Assembly (NCBI RefSeq): GCF_030268085.1
Contig: NZ_BSDE01000007.1
Span: 160,664-224,663 of the forward strand
DNA from: Geothrix limicola
GTDB taxonomy: Bacteria; Acidobacteriota; Holophagae; Holophagales; Holophagaceae
Length of the DNA: 64,000 nt
Direction: 5' to 3'
Shown here: piece after piece, positions 43,786-52,976 of the stretch
Numbering within the stretch: the first letter of the stretch is position 1
Layout of the letters: each line of letters begins with the position of its first letter
Notes under the pieces: model-generated
The model's input: only the letters and a program-made list of their open reading frames with translations
The model's database searches: none
What the model was told of the DNA's origin: nothing
Program-made: the position numbers and the translations under genes

Positions 43786-44886
43786 ATGGTAAACGGGGGA
43801 CCGAAGTGGGGCTGGTATTGGGGCATCTGGGCCCTGATGGGGGTCTACATGACCACCTGGGACTTCGTCCTGTACCCGGCGAGCCCCCTGCTGCGGCTGT
43901 TGATCCTGAATCTGCTCCAGAACGGGGCCTGGGGTTTGCTGGGCCTGTTCCTGATCTGGCTGGCCAACCGCAAGCCCATCGAAAGCTTCGCATGGAAGGA
44001 ATGGCCGACCTGGGGGCTCCATCTGGTGGTCAGCGTGATCGTGGCGGCCTTCGGGCTCTTCGTCGCCTACTGCATCACGATCCTGATGGAGTCATTCGGG
44101 TGGAGCCACGTGGACATGGCCTCGATCAAACGGGGCATGCCCATGATCATGAAGGGCCTGCCCAAGTTCTACCGCAACTACTTCCACACGAACCTGCTGT
44201 TCATGTGGGCGGTGGTGGCTTCTTTCCACGGGTTGCGGATCTACCGGAAGTACAAGTCGCGCGAGGTGGAGGCGGCCCGGCTCGAAGCCCGCTTCGCCGA
44301 GGCGCAGAACCTGGCCCTGCGGATGCAGCTGCAACCCCATTTCCTCTTCAACACCCTGAATTCGATCTCGGCTCTCGTCCACTCCAACCCTGAGGGGGCG
44401 GATGAAATGATCAGCCGTCTGGGGGATTTCCTCCGGGCCACCCTGGATGCCCCCCACGATCAGCTGGTGACCCTGCGGAAGGAACTGGCCTTCATCCAGG
44501 ATTACCTGGCCATCGAGCTGGTCCGCTATCAGGACCGGCTCCGGGTCGAGACCCAGATCCCGGCCGAGCTGATGGAGTGCCGGCTGCCCAGCTTCATCCT
44601 CCAGCCTCTCGTCGAGAATGCCCTCAAACATGGGCTCGCCGACCGGCCCCAAGGCGTCCTGCTGCACCTGCGCGCGCGGAAGGAACCGGAATACCTGGTG
44701 CTGGAAGTTCAGGATGATGGGGAGGGCTTCGTCCCCGGCCGGGAGGGCGTGGGCCTGGCGAATGTGCGTTCCCGCCTGGGCCTGCTCTACAAGGGGCGGC
44801 ACCACTTGGATATCCTGGGCGCCCCGGGTCGCGGCACGCTGGTGGTCCTGCGGCTGCCCCTGGCGAATGAAAAGGGCGAGGCATGA
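43786..44886 (+). CDS. LytS/YehU-type sensor histidine kinase (second pair)
   Basis: A 366-aa membrane kinase of the His_kinase family. Hydrophobic helices lie near residues 8-25, 35-60, 75-105 and 135-155. The phospho-acceptor motif is MQLQPHFLFNTLNSISALV (H185) and the HATPase has PLVENALKHGL, DDGEGF and GVGLANVRSRLGLLY. ATG at 43786 is used; TTG two codons upstream is possible. Its end overlaps the LytTR regulator (ATGA). Confidence 0.93.
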   Translation: MVNGGPKWGWYWGIWALMGVYMTTWDFVLYPASPLLRLLILNLLQNGAWGLLGLFLIWLANRKPIESFAWKEWPTWGLHLVVSVIVAAFGLFVAYCITILMESFGWSHVDMASIKRGMPMIMKGLPKFYRNYFHTNLLFMWAVVASFHGLRIYRKYKSREVEAARLEARFAEAQNLALRMQLQPHFLFNTLNSISALVHSNPEGADEMISRLGDFLRATLDAPHDQLVTLRKELAFIQDYLAIELVRYQDRLRVETQIPAELMECRLPSFILQPLVENALKHGLADRPQGVLLHLRARKEPEYLVLEVQDDGEGFVPGREGVGLANVRSRLGLLYKGRHHLDILGAPGRGTLVVLRLPLANEKGEA

Positions 44887-45635
44887 ACCTGCGGGCCGTG
44901 GTGGTGGATGACGAACCCTTGGCGCGTCAGCGGATCCGGGATCTGCTCCGCCGGGCCTCGGACATCAGCCTCGTGCAGGAGTGCGCCAACGGCCTGGAAG
45001 CGGTGAAGGCCATCGAGGATCATTCGCCGGACCTCGTCTTTCTCGATGTGCAGATGCCTGAGCTGGACGGCTTCGGCGTGGTCGAGGCCGTGGGCGCGGA
45101 CCACATGCCGCCCACCCTCTTCATCACGGCCTACGATCAGCACGCCCTGCGCGCCTTCGAAGTCCACGCCCTGGACTACCTGCTCAAACCCTTCTCGCCC
45201 GAGCGTTTCCATCAGGCGCTGGAGCGGGCCCGCCGCTGGTGCGCGCCCCAGGCGACCCAGAAGGCGCCGGATCTCGAGGCCCTGCTCGCGGGGCTTCGCA
45301 AGGAACGCCCCTGGGTGGATCGGCTGCTGGTGAAGCAGGGGGAACGCCACGTCCTCGTGAGGACCAACGCCCTCCAGTGGGTTGAGGCTGAGGACAACTA
45401 CGTGCGCCTGCATGTGGAAGGCACCTCGTACCTGCTGCGCCAGACCATGACGGCCCTGCTGGGGCGCCTGGATCCAGCCCAGTTCCGGCGCATCCACCGT
45501 TCGGCCATCGTGAACCTGGATTGCATCAAAGAGCTTCAACCTTGGACGGGCGGCGACCACCTGGTGATCATGCGCGACGGCACCCGGCTCACCCTGAGCC
45601 GGACCTTCCGCGAGCAGATCGGGGAATGGCTCTGA
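44883..45635 (+). CDS. LytTR-family response regulator (second pair)
   Basis: A 250-aa regulator with a receiver domain (phospho-D55 in VFLDVQMPE, K in LLKPFSPE) and a LytTR DNA-binding domain (about 145-248: RTNALQWVEAEDNYVRLH, RRIHRSAIVNLDCI, LSRTFREQIGEWL). It is coupled to the preceding kinase and forms a second LytS/LytTR system in this window. No associated effector gene follows on the same strand. Confidence 0.95.
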   Translation: MNLRAVVVDDEPLARQRIRDLLRRASDISLVQECANGLEAVKAIEDHSPDLVFLDVQMPELDGFGVVEAVGADHMPPTLFITAYDQHALRAFEVHALDYLLKPFSPERFHQALERARRWCAPQATQKAPDLEALLAGLRKERPWVDRLLVKQGERHVLVRTNALQWVEAEDNYVRLHVEGTSYLLRQTMTALLGRLDPAQFRRIHRSAIVNLDCIKELQPWTGGDHLVIMRDGTRLTLSRTFREQIGEWL

Positions 45636-45657
45636 ACCTAGGGAAGGTAGGCCGGGA

Positions 45658-46173
45658 TCACATGCGGTCGCGCATGTATTTCCGGATGACCACCTCAGTC
45701 TCCGCCATGCGCAGGCCGGCCCGGCTGGAAGCAGTCATCGCTTCTTCGACTTCCATCCCCTGATCGAGCACCAGCCACGGACACACGGCAGCGGCAGCAC
45801 GATTCCCGTTGACGCAGGTCACGACGATGCGTGATCCGGCGGGCAAGGCTTTCAGCAGGGTCCGGACGAAATCGAGATCCACGATGGGGGGAACGTGGCT
45901 CGTCGCATAGCGCATGTACTGGATCTTCATGTCCTGCAGCAGGGTGAACTGAAAGGCCGACTCGGCCGTGATCTCACCATCCGCCCGCAGATCGATGATG
46001 TGGGTGATGCGCTGGCGCGTGAGGGCCGGATAGAGGGATGGCGTGGCCCCACCCTTCAGGATGAAGACCCCGGGCCTCATCTCGACGGCTCCGGGAATGG
46101 CGCATTCCGATGTACCCGCCAGGAGCGGCGACAGGACCAGGATGGGCAGCAGCAGATGGGCGAAATGAGGCAA
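45658..46173 (-). CDS. Secreted phosphatase/rhodanese-like protein with CX4R loop
   Basis: A 171-aa exported protein (signal peptide about 1-23). The body resembles the DUF442/dual-specificity phosphatase fold: GVFILKGGATPSLYPALTRQRITHIIDLRADGE then an active-site loop VTCVNGNRAAAAV with C120 and R125. The loop is CX4R, as in rhodaneses and DUF442 proteins. Tyrosine phosphatases have CX5R. Activity could be sulfur transfer or phosphoester hydrolysis. It is convergent with the LytTR gene 22 bp away. Confidence 0.75.
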   Translation of the reverse strand: MPHFAHLLLPILVLSPLLAGTSECAIPGAVEMRPGVFILKGGATPSLYPALTRQRITHIIDLRADGEITAESAFQFTLLQDMKIQYMRYATSHVPPIVDLDFVRTLLKALPAGSRIVVTCVNGNRAAAAVCPWLVLDQGMEVEEAMTASSRAGLRMAETEVVIRKYMRDRM

Positions 46174-46268
46174 GTTGGCCTCCCGATCCCAAGGCTACGC
46201 ACCCCAGTCTGCTGATCCAGGTTTGATTGTATGGAGGGGGTCACAACCCATCCGGTCGATAGACAGAC

Positions 46269-46301
46269 AGAAAGAGGCCCGGCGGGGCCGGGCCTCTTTC
46301 T
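46269..46301 (-). terminator. Strong hairpin terminator
   Basis: AGAAAGAGGCCCGG (46269-46282) and CCGGGCCTCTTTCT (46288-46301) form a perfect 14-bp stem with a CGGGG loop, 12 bp after the stop of the minus-strand gene at 46314. The following minus-strand sequence is GTCTGTCTGTC rather than a pure T-run. It isolates the two minus-strand genes here. Confidence 0.85.
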
Positions 46302-46313
46302 GAATTCGGGCAG

Positions 46314-46886
46314 CTACTCGACTTTGCTGACCGAGACCGTCGCCATGCCTTCGCGCCGCAGCACGAGGCTGGCCTTCTGGCTCATCTTGTCGGGGTGAGG
46401 CAGGAGCACGTCGACGGTGCCGGTGAGTTTGTCGGTGACGAGCAGCTGGCCTTCCGTCCCCTCTCCCATGCTGAAGACGGCGCCCTGCTTGAGGCCCGAC
46501 GGCGTGGTGGCGATGGCGGGCACGCCCAGGTCGGCCAGGCGTTTCACGGCGTTCGTGGCACCGAAGGAGCCGTCACAGAAGTAGCGATCCTTGGGCAAGA
46601 GGACCACGTAGTCCACCTTGTGATCCGCCAGCATGGTGGCGGCGACGTTCGACTGGTCCATGGCCCGGGCATCGATCACGGTGATGTGGGCGTCCTGCCC
46701 GGCGGCCCGGGCCAGATCCCAAACCTGATCCTCGCTCGCCCGGAAGTTGCAGATCACGCCGATGTGCTGCTTTTCGGGCCAGGTGGTCTGGACGGTCTTC
46801 AGAAGCGGTTGGAAATCCTCTGCGGAGAGGGCAAAGCCGACGAGGGCGATGGCGGCCACACCGAGGGACTTGGACAGGCTGAACAT
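46314..46886 (-). CDS. Secreted ABC-type substrate-binding-like protein (short)
   Basis: A 190-aa exported protein (signal peptide about 1-22). The sequence KQHIGVICNFRASEDQVWDLARAAGQDAHITVIDARAMDQ followed by VDYVVLLPKDRYFCDG and GVPAIATTPSGLKQGAVFSMG looks like one and a half lobes of a periplasmic-binding (ABC_sub_bind-like) fold. Such proteins are normally about 300 aa, so this is a short form. No permease or ATPase is adjacent. A specific role is not assignable. Confidence 0.65.
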   Translation of the reverse strand: MFSLSKSLGVAAIALVGFALSAEDFQPLLKTVQTTWPEKQHIGVICNFRASEDQVWDLARAAGQDAHITVIDARAMDQSNVAATMLADHKVDYVVLLPKDRYFCDGSFGATNAVKRLADLGVPAIATTPSGLKQGAVFSMGEGTEGQLLVTDKLTGTVDVLLPHPDKMSQKASLVLRREGMATVSVSKVE

Positions 46887-47123
46887 GGTGCCTCCGGAAA
46901 GAAGGGCTGCCTCTGGCAGCAGGATGAGAAAGAGCCCTGAGCGGGAAACGCCGGGCGGGGGTGATGTCGAACAGGATCGGAGGTGCCGCCCTCGCGGGCC
47001 ACGGATCCGGGGCGGAACGGGTTTGGTCTGGGTGGAAGGTCGCCTTCGAGGGGTGAACCGCGTCGGCTTTCTCCTCCAGCCCCGGGCCGGGCTCGGCGAT
47101 ACTGGAGGTTCCGGGAGGTTCCA

Positions 47124-48428
47124 ATGAAGATCCTGCTCCTCGGCTCAGGCGGCCGGGAACATGCGCTGGCGTTGAAGCTCAAGACCTCGGCCCAGGCCGT
47201 GGACCTGATTTCGGCGCCGGGCAGCGACGCGCTGGCCGAACTCGGTGCCTGCGTGAAGCTGGACCTGGAAGACCCGGCGGCCGTGGCCGCCTGGTGCGCC
47301 TCGAACCGCCCCGACCTGGTGGTGGCCGGCCCCGAACTGCCCCTGGTGGCCGGCGTGGGCGATGCGGTCCGGGCCCTGGGCATTCCCGTGTTCGGCCACA
47401 ACGAAGCCACGGCCCGGCTGGAAGGCAGCAAGGCCTTTGCCAAGGCCTTCATGCAGCGCCATGGCATTCCCTGCGCCGCCAGCCACACGGTGGCCGCCCT
47501 GGCCGAAGGCGAGGCGCTGATCCGCGAATGGCCCTACGGATACCCCATCGTGCTGAAGGCCGACGGCCTCGCCGCGGGCAAGGGCGTGGTGCTGGCGGCC
47601 CACGAGACCGAGGCGCTGGAGACCTTCCGCGCCTTCATGGCAGGCCAGTTCGGCGAAGCCAGCCGTACCGTGGTCTTCGAAGCGCCCCTGGTGGGCATGG
47701 AACTGTCGCTGCACGTGCTGGTGGACGTGGATGCGGATCACGCGGCCTACGCGATGCTGCCGGCCTGCCAGGATCACAAGCGCATCTTCGAAGGTGACCT
47801 GGGCCCCAACACGGGCGGCATGGGGGCCTTCGGCCCCATTCCCTACCTGCGTCCCGAAGATGTGGAGCGCATGCGCACCGAACTGGTGGAGCCCACGGTG
47901 CGGGGCCTGCAGGAGGACGGCCTGGCGGCCCGCGGCGTCCTCTTCCTCGGCGTCATGTGGACGGCGGCGGGACCCGAACTCCTCGAATACAACGTGCGCT
48001 TCGGCGATCCCGAAACCCAGGTGCTCATGCAGCTGCTGGACGAGGACCTGGCCAGCCTGCTGCTGGAAGTGGCCGAGGGCCGCCTGGTGGCCCGGAATCT
48101 GAGGCTCAAGCCCCACACGGCCATCGCCGTCGTGCTGGCGGCCGAAGACTATCCCGAAGGCGCCAAAAAAGGCGTGTCCATCGCCATCGGATCGCCCGGG
48201 GTCACCCTCATCCATGCGGGCACCAAGAAGCAGGATGGCCAGTGGGTGACGAATGGCGGGCGCGTCATGAACCTCGCGACGTCCGCGCCGGATCTGGCCG
48301 CGGCCCGCGCTGCCATCGAGGCTTCCCTGTCTGAAGTGCAGTGGCCGGGCATGCAGGTGCGCCGCGACATCGGCCTCAAGGCCCTCCGCCATGCCCTGGC
48401 GGGAAAGACCGTCCAGGATTCCTGGTGA
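47124..48428 (+). CDS. purD: Phosphoribosylamine--glycine ligase
   Basis: PurD makes GAR from phosphoribosylamine, glycine and ATP in purine synthesis. The 434-aa protein has the N-terminal LLLGSGGREHALA, the ATP-grasp domain motif YPIVLKADGLAAGKGVV, the signature DHKRIFEGDLGPNTGGMGAF and the NVRFGDPETQ metal-binding segment. GGGAGG precedes the ATG at 47124; the open frame continues upstream without coding character. It is a single-gene unit. Confidence 0.97.
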   Translation: MKILLLGSGGREHALALKLKTSAQAVDLISAPGSDALAELGACVKLDLEDPAAVAAWCASNRPDLVVAGPELPLVAGVGDAVRALGIPVFGHNEATARLEGSKAFAKAFMQRHGIPCAASHTVAALAEGEALIREWPYGYPIVLKADGLAAGKGVVLAAHETEALETFRAFMAGQFGEASRTVVFEAPLVGMELSLHVLVDVDADHAAYAMLPACQDHKRIFEGDLGPNTGGMGAFGPIPYLRPEDVERMRTELVEPTVRGLQEDGLAARGVLFLGVMWTAAGPELLEYNVRFGDPETQVLMQLLDEDLASLLLEVAEGRLVARNLRLKPHTAIAVVLAAEDYPEGAKKGVSIAIGSPGVTLIHAGTKKQDGQWVTNGGRVMNLATSAPDLAAARAAIEASLSEVQWPGMQVRRDIGLKALRHALAGKTVQDSW

Positions 48429-48459
48429 ACCCGGCGGCGGCGGTTCGGCCCTAAGCCCC

Positions 48460-48816
48460 CTAGCCCCGCGACCGCAACAACCAGATGAAGGTGATGAGGG
48501 CCAGGCCGATGAGGGTGGCCGCGCCGAAGGCCCGGTGGATGCGGGGCAGGGTGGTGCGGGTGCTGCGCGCCTCGCGCCAGGCCAGGGCCCTGCGGCCCAG
48601 CAGCACCGTGCATCCCGACGCGGCGAAAAGGGCGGCCCAGAGGCCCAGGTGCAGGTGGGCCAGGTCCCTCGGGTGCAACAGGAGCCTCAGCCCCGTCACG
48701 GTGAAGGCCCCCGTCATGAGGTGCCCGTGCAGGCGGTATTCGCCGCGGCGCACCGCCCGGAGGGCCAGGGCCAGGAGCAGGGCCGCGGGTATCAGCAGGA
48801 CATCGAGCACGCCCAC
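48460..48816 (-). CDS. Small four-helix membrane protein (DUF420-like?)
   Basis: A 118-aa integral membrane protein with four predicted helices (about 3-20, 32-50, 58-75, 93-114). His residues fall at helix ends (RLHGHLMTGAF, HLHLGLW, RIHRAFGAATLIG), an arrangement like small heme-linked or DUF420-type membrane proteins. The family assignment is weak. The start is GTG at 48816 with GAGG 6 nt upstream. It lies 17 bp downstream of the hydroxyacyl-CoA dehydrogenase gene. Confidence 0.65.
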   Translation of the reverse strand: MGVLDVLLIPAALLLALALRAVRRGEYRLHGHLMTGAFTVTGLRLLLHPRDLAHLHLGLWAALFAASGCTVLLGRRALAWREARSTRTTLPRIHRAFGAATLIGLALITFIWLLRSRG

Positions 48817-48833
48817 AGCCTACCTCGGCCGGG

Positions 48834-49721
48834 TTACAGCGGCATCGCCTCCATGCGTTTTTCACCCTCCCACCGGTAGAATCCGGACCCGGTCTTGCGC
48901 CCCAGACGACCCGCGGCGACCAGCTGGCGGAGCAGGGCCGGGGCCTTGAAGCGGGGTTCGCCGAAAGCCTCGAAGAGCACCTCGGCCACGCTCTGCATGG
49001 TGTCGAGGCCGATGAAGTCGCTGAGGTGGAGCGGCCCCATGGGGTGCCCGCAGCCCAGCTTCATGCCCGTGTCCAGATCCTCGACCGTGCCCAGCTTCTG
49101 CTCGGCGCAGCGCATGGCGTCCAGCAGGTAGGGCACGAGCAGGCGGTTGACGATGAAGCCCGGCGCGTCGGGCGCCATGACGGCGCTCTTGCCGAGCTTC
49201 TGCACGAAGCCCCTCAGATCCGCGAGGGTGTCCTCGCCGGTGCCGAGGGTGCGGATGATTTCGACGAGGGGCATGGCGGGCACGGGATTGAAGAAGTGCA
49301 GGCCCGCCAGGCGGGGCAGGCGGTGGGGCGCCAGCGCAGGGCTGAGCTGGGCGACGGAAAGGCTGGAGGTGTTGCTGCAGAGGATGGCCGTCTCGCCGAG
49401 CACACGGTCCAGCTCCGTGAAGGTCTGCAGCTTGAGGTCGAGGCGTTCAGGGATGGCCTCTACCACCAACTGGCAGTCGGCGAGGGCCGTGAATTCGAGG
49501 GTTCCATGGAGGTTCTGCCTCCAGGCCTCGCGCTGGGCCTCGGTCGCCTTGCCCTTGGCCACGGCGCGGTCCCAGGCGCCGTGGATGCGGGCCAGCCCCT
49601 TGGCGAGGAAGGCGGCCTCCGCCTCCCTCACCCAGACCTGGCACCCGGCTTCTGCGGCGCACTGGGCGATGCCCGAGCCCATGAGTCCGCATCCGACGAC
49701 GCCGACGCGCTGAATGTCCAT
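48834..49721 (-). CDS. 3-hydroxybutyryl-CoA/3-hydroxyacyl-CoA dehydrogenase
   Basis: A 295-aa monofunctional 3-hydroxyacyl-CoA dehydrogenase that oxidises 3-hydroxyacyl-CoA with NAD. The Rossmann motif GVVGCGLMGSGIAQ starts the protein. The catalytic region is SNTSSLSV, then LHFFNPVPAMPLVEII (His and Asn). The C-terminal domain has PGFIVNRLL and GCGHPMGPLHLSDFIGLD. It fits butanoate metabolism or beta-oxidation. GGAGG precedes the ATG. It is divergent from the DinB gene. Confidence 0.95.
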   Translation of the reverse strand: MDIQRVGVVGCGLMGSGIAQCAAEAGCQVWVREAEAAFLAKGLARIHGAWDRAVAKGKATEAQREAWRQNLHGTLEFTALADCQLVVEAIPERLDLKLQTFTELDRVLGETAILCSNTSSLSVAQLSPALAPHRLPRLAGLHFFNPVPAMPLVEIIRTLGTGEDTLADLRGFVQKLGKSAVMAPDAPGFIVNRLLVPYLLDAMRCAEQKLGTVEDLDTGMKLGCGHPMGPLHLSDFIGLDTMQSVAEVLFEAFGEPRFKAPALLRQLVAAGRLGRKTGSGFYRWEGEKRMEAMPL

Positions 49722-49840
49722 GTGTGCCTCCAGATGGTTCGGGCTGACTGTTGGGGAATGGATGGCCTTCCATTCTCCGGGAAATCGCCGGGCGCGGGTC
49801 GTAGACCTCCGGTAGAATTCCCGCGTTGCCAGGAGGAACC

Positions 49841-50320
49841 ATGCTGGGCCCGCTGAAGGATCTGCTGGGTCACCAGGCCTGGGCGGACGCGATGTTCTTC
49901 CGCGCCTGGGGAAAGTCCGGGGCCCTCGAGGATGAGGATCTGCGCCGCCGCACGGATCACCTCGTGTCCACCCAGGAGGCCTTCCTGCAGGTGCTCAAGG
50001 GGGGTGCGGTGTCGATGTCCGAGGGGCCGCTTCCGGATTTCAATGCGCTGAAGGCGCGCTGCGAGGCGGTCCACCAGGTGTTCAAGGCCCTGGGCCACAG
50101 CCTGGATCCGGCCTCCCTGGCCCGCACGGTGCGCATCCCCTGGTTTCCAGAGCCTCCCTGCGTGATCCCGGTCTCGGACGCGCTGCTGCAGGTCTGTCTG
50201 CACACCCAGCACCACCGGGGCCAAAACATGATGCGGATCAAGGCCCTGGGCGGGGCGCCGAAGAATGTGGACTACATCATCTGGCTCTGGAAGGGAAAGC
50301 CCGAGGCGATCTGGCCCTGA
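49841..50320 (+). CDS. DinB-family protein
   Basis: A 159-aa four-helix-bundle DinB/YfiT-type protein. The conserved metal-ligand pattern is visible: H near the N-terminus (LGHQAWAD), and the C-terminal HTQHHRGQ pair. Members include bacillithiol/mycothiol-type thiol transferases and damage-inducible proteins of unknown function. AGGAGGAACC precedes the ATG. No thiol-biosynthesis genes are nearby, so the function stays open. Confidence 0.88.
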   Translation: MLGPLKDLLGHQAWADAMFFRAWGKSGALEDEDLRRRTDHLVSTQEAFLQVLKGGAVSMSEGPLPDFNALKARCEAVHQVFKALGHSLDPASLARTVRIPWFPEPPCVIPVSDALLQVCLHTQHHRGQNMMRIKALGGAPKNVDYIIWLWKGKPEAIWP

Positions 50321-50331
50321 TCAGACGCGGG

Positions 50332-52857
50332 TCAGATGCGGCCCGCGGGGCCTTCCGCGACGGCCCTGAGCCTTTCCGTGAGTTGTTCGATGGTGAAGGG
50401 TTTGCGCAGCAGGGGCGCGTCGGGCCGGGCCAATCCGTGGGGGCCCAGTTCGTCCGCCGTGTATCCGGAGATGTAGAGCACGCGCAGATCCGGGTGCGCC
50501 CGCACCAGATCGGCCGCGAGCGCGGGGCCGCTTTCCCCAGGCATGATCACGTCCGTGAGGAGCAGGTGGATGTGACCTGGGTGGACCTGGATCTGCTGGC
50601 GCGCATCCCTGGCGTCGGAAGCGACGAGGACGGTGTAGCCGTGGGCCTCGAGGATCCGCTGCGTGGTTTCGCGCACGGCGGGCTCGTCTTCGACGAGCAG
50701 CACCGTTTCCGTGCCGGGGACTCGGGCCGGCCGGGCGGACGTTTCCTGGGGCTCCGGCTGGCCCTGGGTCCGCGGGAACTGCAGGCGGATGGTGGTGCCC
50801 TGGCCGGGGCTGGACAGGATGTCGATGCCGCCATGGGCCGCCTTCACCATGCCGTAGACGGAGGCCAGGCCAAGCCCCGTGCCGCGGCCGGGCCCCTTGG
50901 TGGTGAAGAAGGGTTCGAACAGGTGAGCCTGGGTGAACTCATCCATGCCTTGGCCCGTGTCCGTCACCTCGATGGTCACACGATCCGAGGCCGCGGTGCT
51001 GAGGTGTGAAGACGCGCTGGCATCCTCGGCGGTGGAACGGCGCAGGCTGACGGTGAGGAAGCCGCCCTCGGGCATGGCGTCCCGGGCATTGGCCGCCAGG
51101 TTCAGAAGGGCCTGCTCCAGATCGTTGGGATCCACGGTGATGGCTCCCGCATCCGGGGCGATGTGGAGCTGGAGTTGGATGCGCTCGCCGATGAGCCCCA
51201 GCAGCAAGGGGGCGACGCCTCGCAGGAGGGCTGCGGGATCGACGACCTTCGATTCCGGCGCCTCGCGTCGGCAGAAGGCCAGCAGGCGCCCGGTGAGGGC
51301 CGCGCCGCGGGTGGCCGCGCCCTGGATGCGGGCCAGATCCTTCTGCACGGGATGATTCTCGGGAAGCGCGGTTTCGGCCAGTCCCAGGTTGCCCATGATG
51401 GCGCCGAGCAGGTTGTTGAAATCGTGGGCGACGCCTCCCGCCAACCGCCCCACGGCTTCCATCTTCTGGGCCTCGCGCAGCTGGTCCTGCAGGCGGTGCC
51501 GCTCGGTGATGTCGCGTGCGTTGAGCACCAACCCGCGAACGGCCGGATCGGCCAGGAGGTTGGAACCGGAGATTTCCAGAAGCCGCCAGGGGCCGCCGGG
51601 GGAGCCCACGCGGACGCTCTGGACATGCGGGCTCTCCGGGGCCTGGATGAGCACCTGCAGGAAGTCGGAACCCAGCTGGAGGTCGTCCGGATGCAGCAGG
51701 CTCAGGAGGTCCCGCCCTTCGAGGGTGCCGGTGGTGAGCCCCGTCGCACGCAGGGCCGCCGGATCGGAAAACACGATGCGGCCCTGGGCGTCCGTGACGA
51801 GGATGGGATCCGACGAATGGCGGACCAGGGCCTCGAAGCGGGCCTGCATGGCGAGGGTGGCGGTCTCGACGCCCTGCCGCATGCTGTCCCGGAGCGCCAG
51901 CGTTTCGCGCAGGAGCAGCACGAGAATCAGCAGCAGCACGCCGAAGAGCACGCCCTGCAGGGTGGGGCCATCCATGCCCCGTCCCACGAGCCGGACCAGC
52001 CAGAGGCTCACCAGCACGATGGTGACCATGGGCACGGGGCTGACGGATACCGGCCGGACCGGATGCTCAGGTACGGGATCGTGCTCCAGGCGCCAGGCCC
52101 CCGCCAGGCACAGCACCAGGGCCAGTCCGTTGATGATGTTGCCCCAGAACTTCAGACCGATGAAGATCGCCCGGTTGTCGATCTGCAGGCTGAAGATCAG
52201 ATCCGCCAGCCAGGAGATGCCGAGCCCGACGAGGAGGAGGTGGTAGGCGGCCCGGCTCGGAAAGGGCTTGCAGCGCAGCAGGACAAGGTTGAGGCACATC
52301 ACGCCGAGGAAGGCCAGGGTGGGGTAGGCCGAGGCGAGGAAGGACCCGATGTTGAGCCCGTGGGCGAAGGCGGGCCGCACGGTGAAGAGCCAGAGAGGGG
52401 CTCCGACGCCCACGACGAAGACCGCCCCGTCCAGGAAGATGCGAAGGCGCCCCGGCAGTGGTGGTTCCGCCCGGGGCAGCCGCGATAATCCGAGGAAGAA
52501 GAAGGCGTAGGCGGCCAGGTAGCCCACATCCGGCGGACCGATGGGAAAGGCGGTGTTCTGGCTGATGGCCGTCAGGGGAAGGGCCACCGTGGACAGGAAG
52601 ATCAGCAGCCAGGCGAGGGCGAACCACCGGAGGCCCGCCCTGAAGGCCGGCGGCGCCTCAGCCCGGCGGGAGGCCCGCTGAAGGGACCAGATCGTGAGCG
52701 CCTGCAGGGCCATGAGGTAGCCCAGTTCGAGCACGCGCGCGATCGGGCCGGTGGGATAGGTGGCCATCCACCCGGCATAGGGCAGAAGCAGGAGCACCGC
52801 CACTTTGAGCCAAAGGGGGAAACGCAAGAACCAGGTGAATCGGAGTGCGGCACGCAT
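50332..52857 (-). CDS. Hybrid sensor histidine kinase with polytopic N-terminus, PAS and receiver
   Basis: An 841-aa hybrid kinase. Residues 1 to about 325 contain eight or nine hydrophobic segments forming a membrane sensor of no recognised family. A PAS domain (about 338-455: ALVRHSSDPILVTDAQGRIVF) comes next, then HisKA with GGVAHDFNNLLGAIMGNL (H478), HATPase (NLAANARDAMPEGG, DTGQGMD, GTGLGLASVYGMV) and a C-terminal receiver (LLLTDVIMPGESG, D769; K in LLRKPF). This layout suits a phosphorelay to an unlinked phosphotransfer protein. The start at 52857 has no strong ribosome-binding site. Confidence 0.92.
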   Translation of the reverse strand: MRAALRFTWFLRFPLWLKVAVLLLLPYAGWMATYPTGPIARVLELGYLMALQALTIWSLQRASRRAEAPPAFRAGLRWFALAWLLIFLSTVALPLTAISQNTAFPIGPPDVGYLAAYAFFFLGLSRLPRAEPPLPGRLRIFLDGAVFVVGVGAPLWLFTVRPAFAHGLNIGSFLASAYPTLAFLGVMCLNLVLLRCKPFPSRAAYHLLLVGLGISWLADLIFSLQIDNRAIFIGLKFWGNIINGLALVLCLAGAWRLEHDPVPEHPVRPVSVSPVPMVTIVLVSLWLVRLVGRGMDGPTLQGVLFGVLLLILVLLLRETLALRDSMRQGVETATLAMQARFEALVRHSSDPILVTDAQGRIVFSDPAALRATGLTTGTLEGRDLLSLLHPDDLQLGSDFLQVLIQAPESPHVQSVRVGSPGGPWRLLEISGSNLLADPAVRGLVLNARDITERHRLQDQLREAQKMEAVGRLAGGVAHDFNNLLGAIMGNLGLAETALPENHPVQKDLARIQGAATRGAALTGRLLAFCRREAPESKVVDPAALLRGVAPLLLGLIGERIQLQLHIAPDAGAITVDPNDLEQALLNLAANARDAMPEGGFLTVSLRRSTAEDASASSHLSTAASDRVTIEVTDTGQGMDEFTQAHLFEPFFTTKGPGRGTGLGLASVYGMVKAAHGGIDILSSPGQGTTIRLQFPRTQGQPEPQETSARPARVPGTETVLLVEDEPAVRETTQRILEAHGYTVLVASDARDARQQIQVHPGHIHLLLTDVIMPGESGPALAADLVRAHPDLRVLYISGYTADELGPHGLARPDAPLLRKPFTIEQLTERLRAVAEGPAGRI

Positions 52858-52976
52858 GGATGGAAAGCCTGTGGGGGGTCGGCCCGCGGGGGCCTACCTT
52901 CCTGTCGGCCCATGGCGGGCCAGGCATGACAATCCACTCGACCTGGGCCGGGAATGATTGCGCGTGCCTCGGCGGT

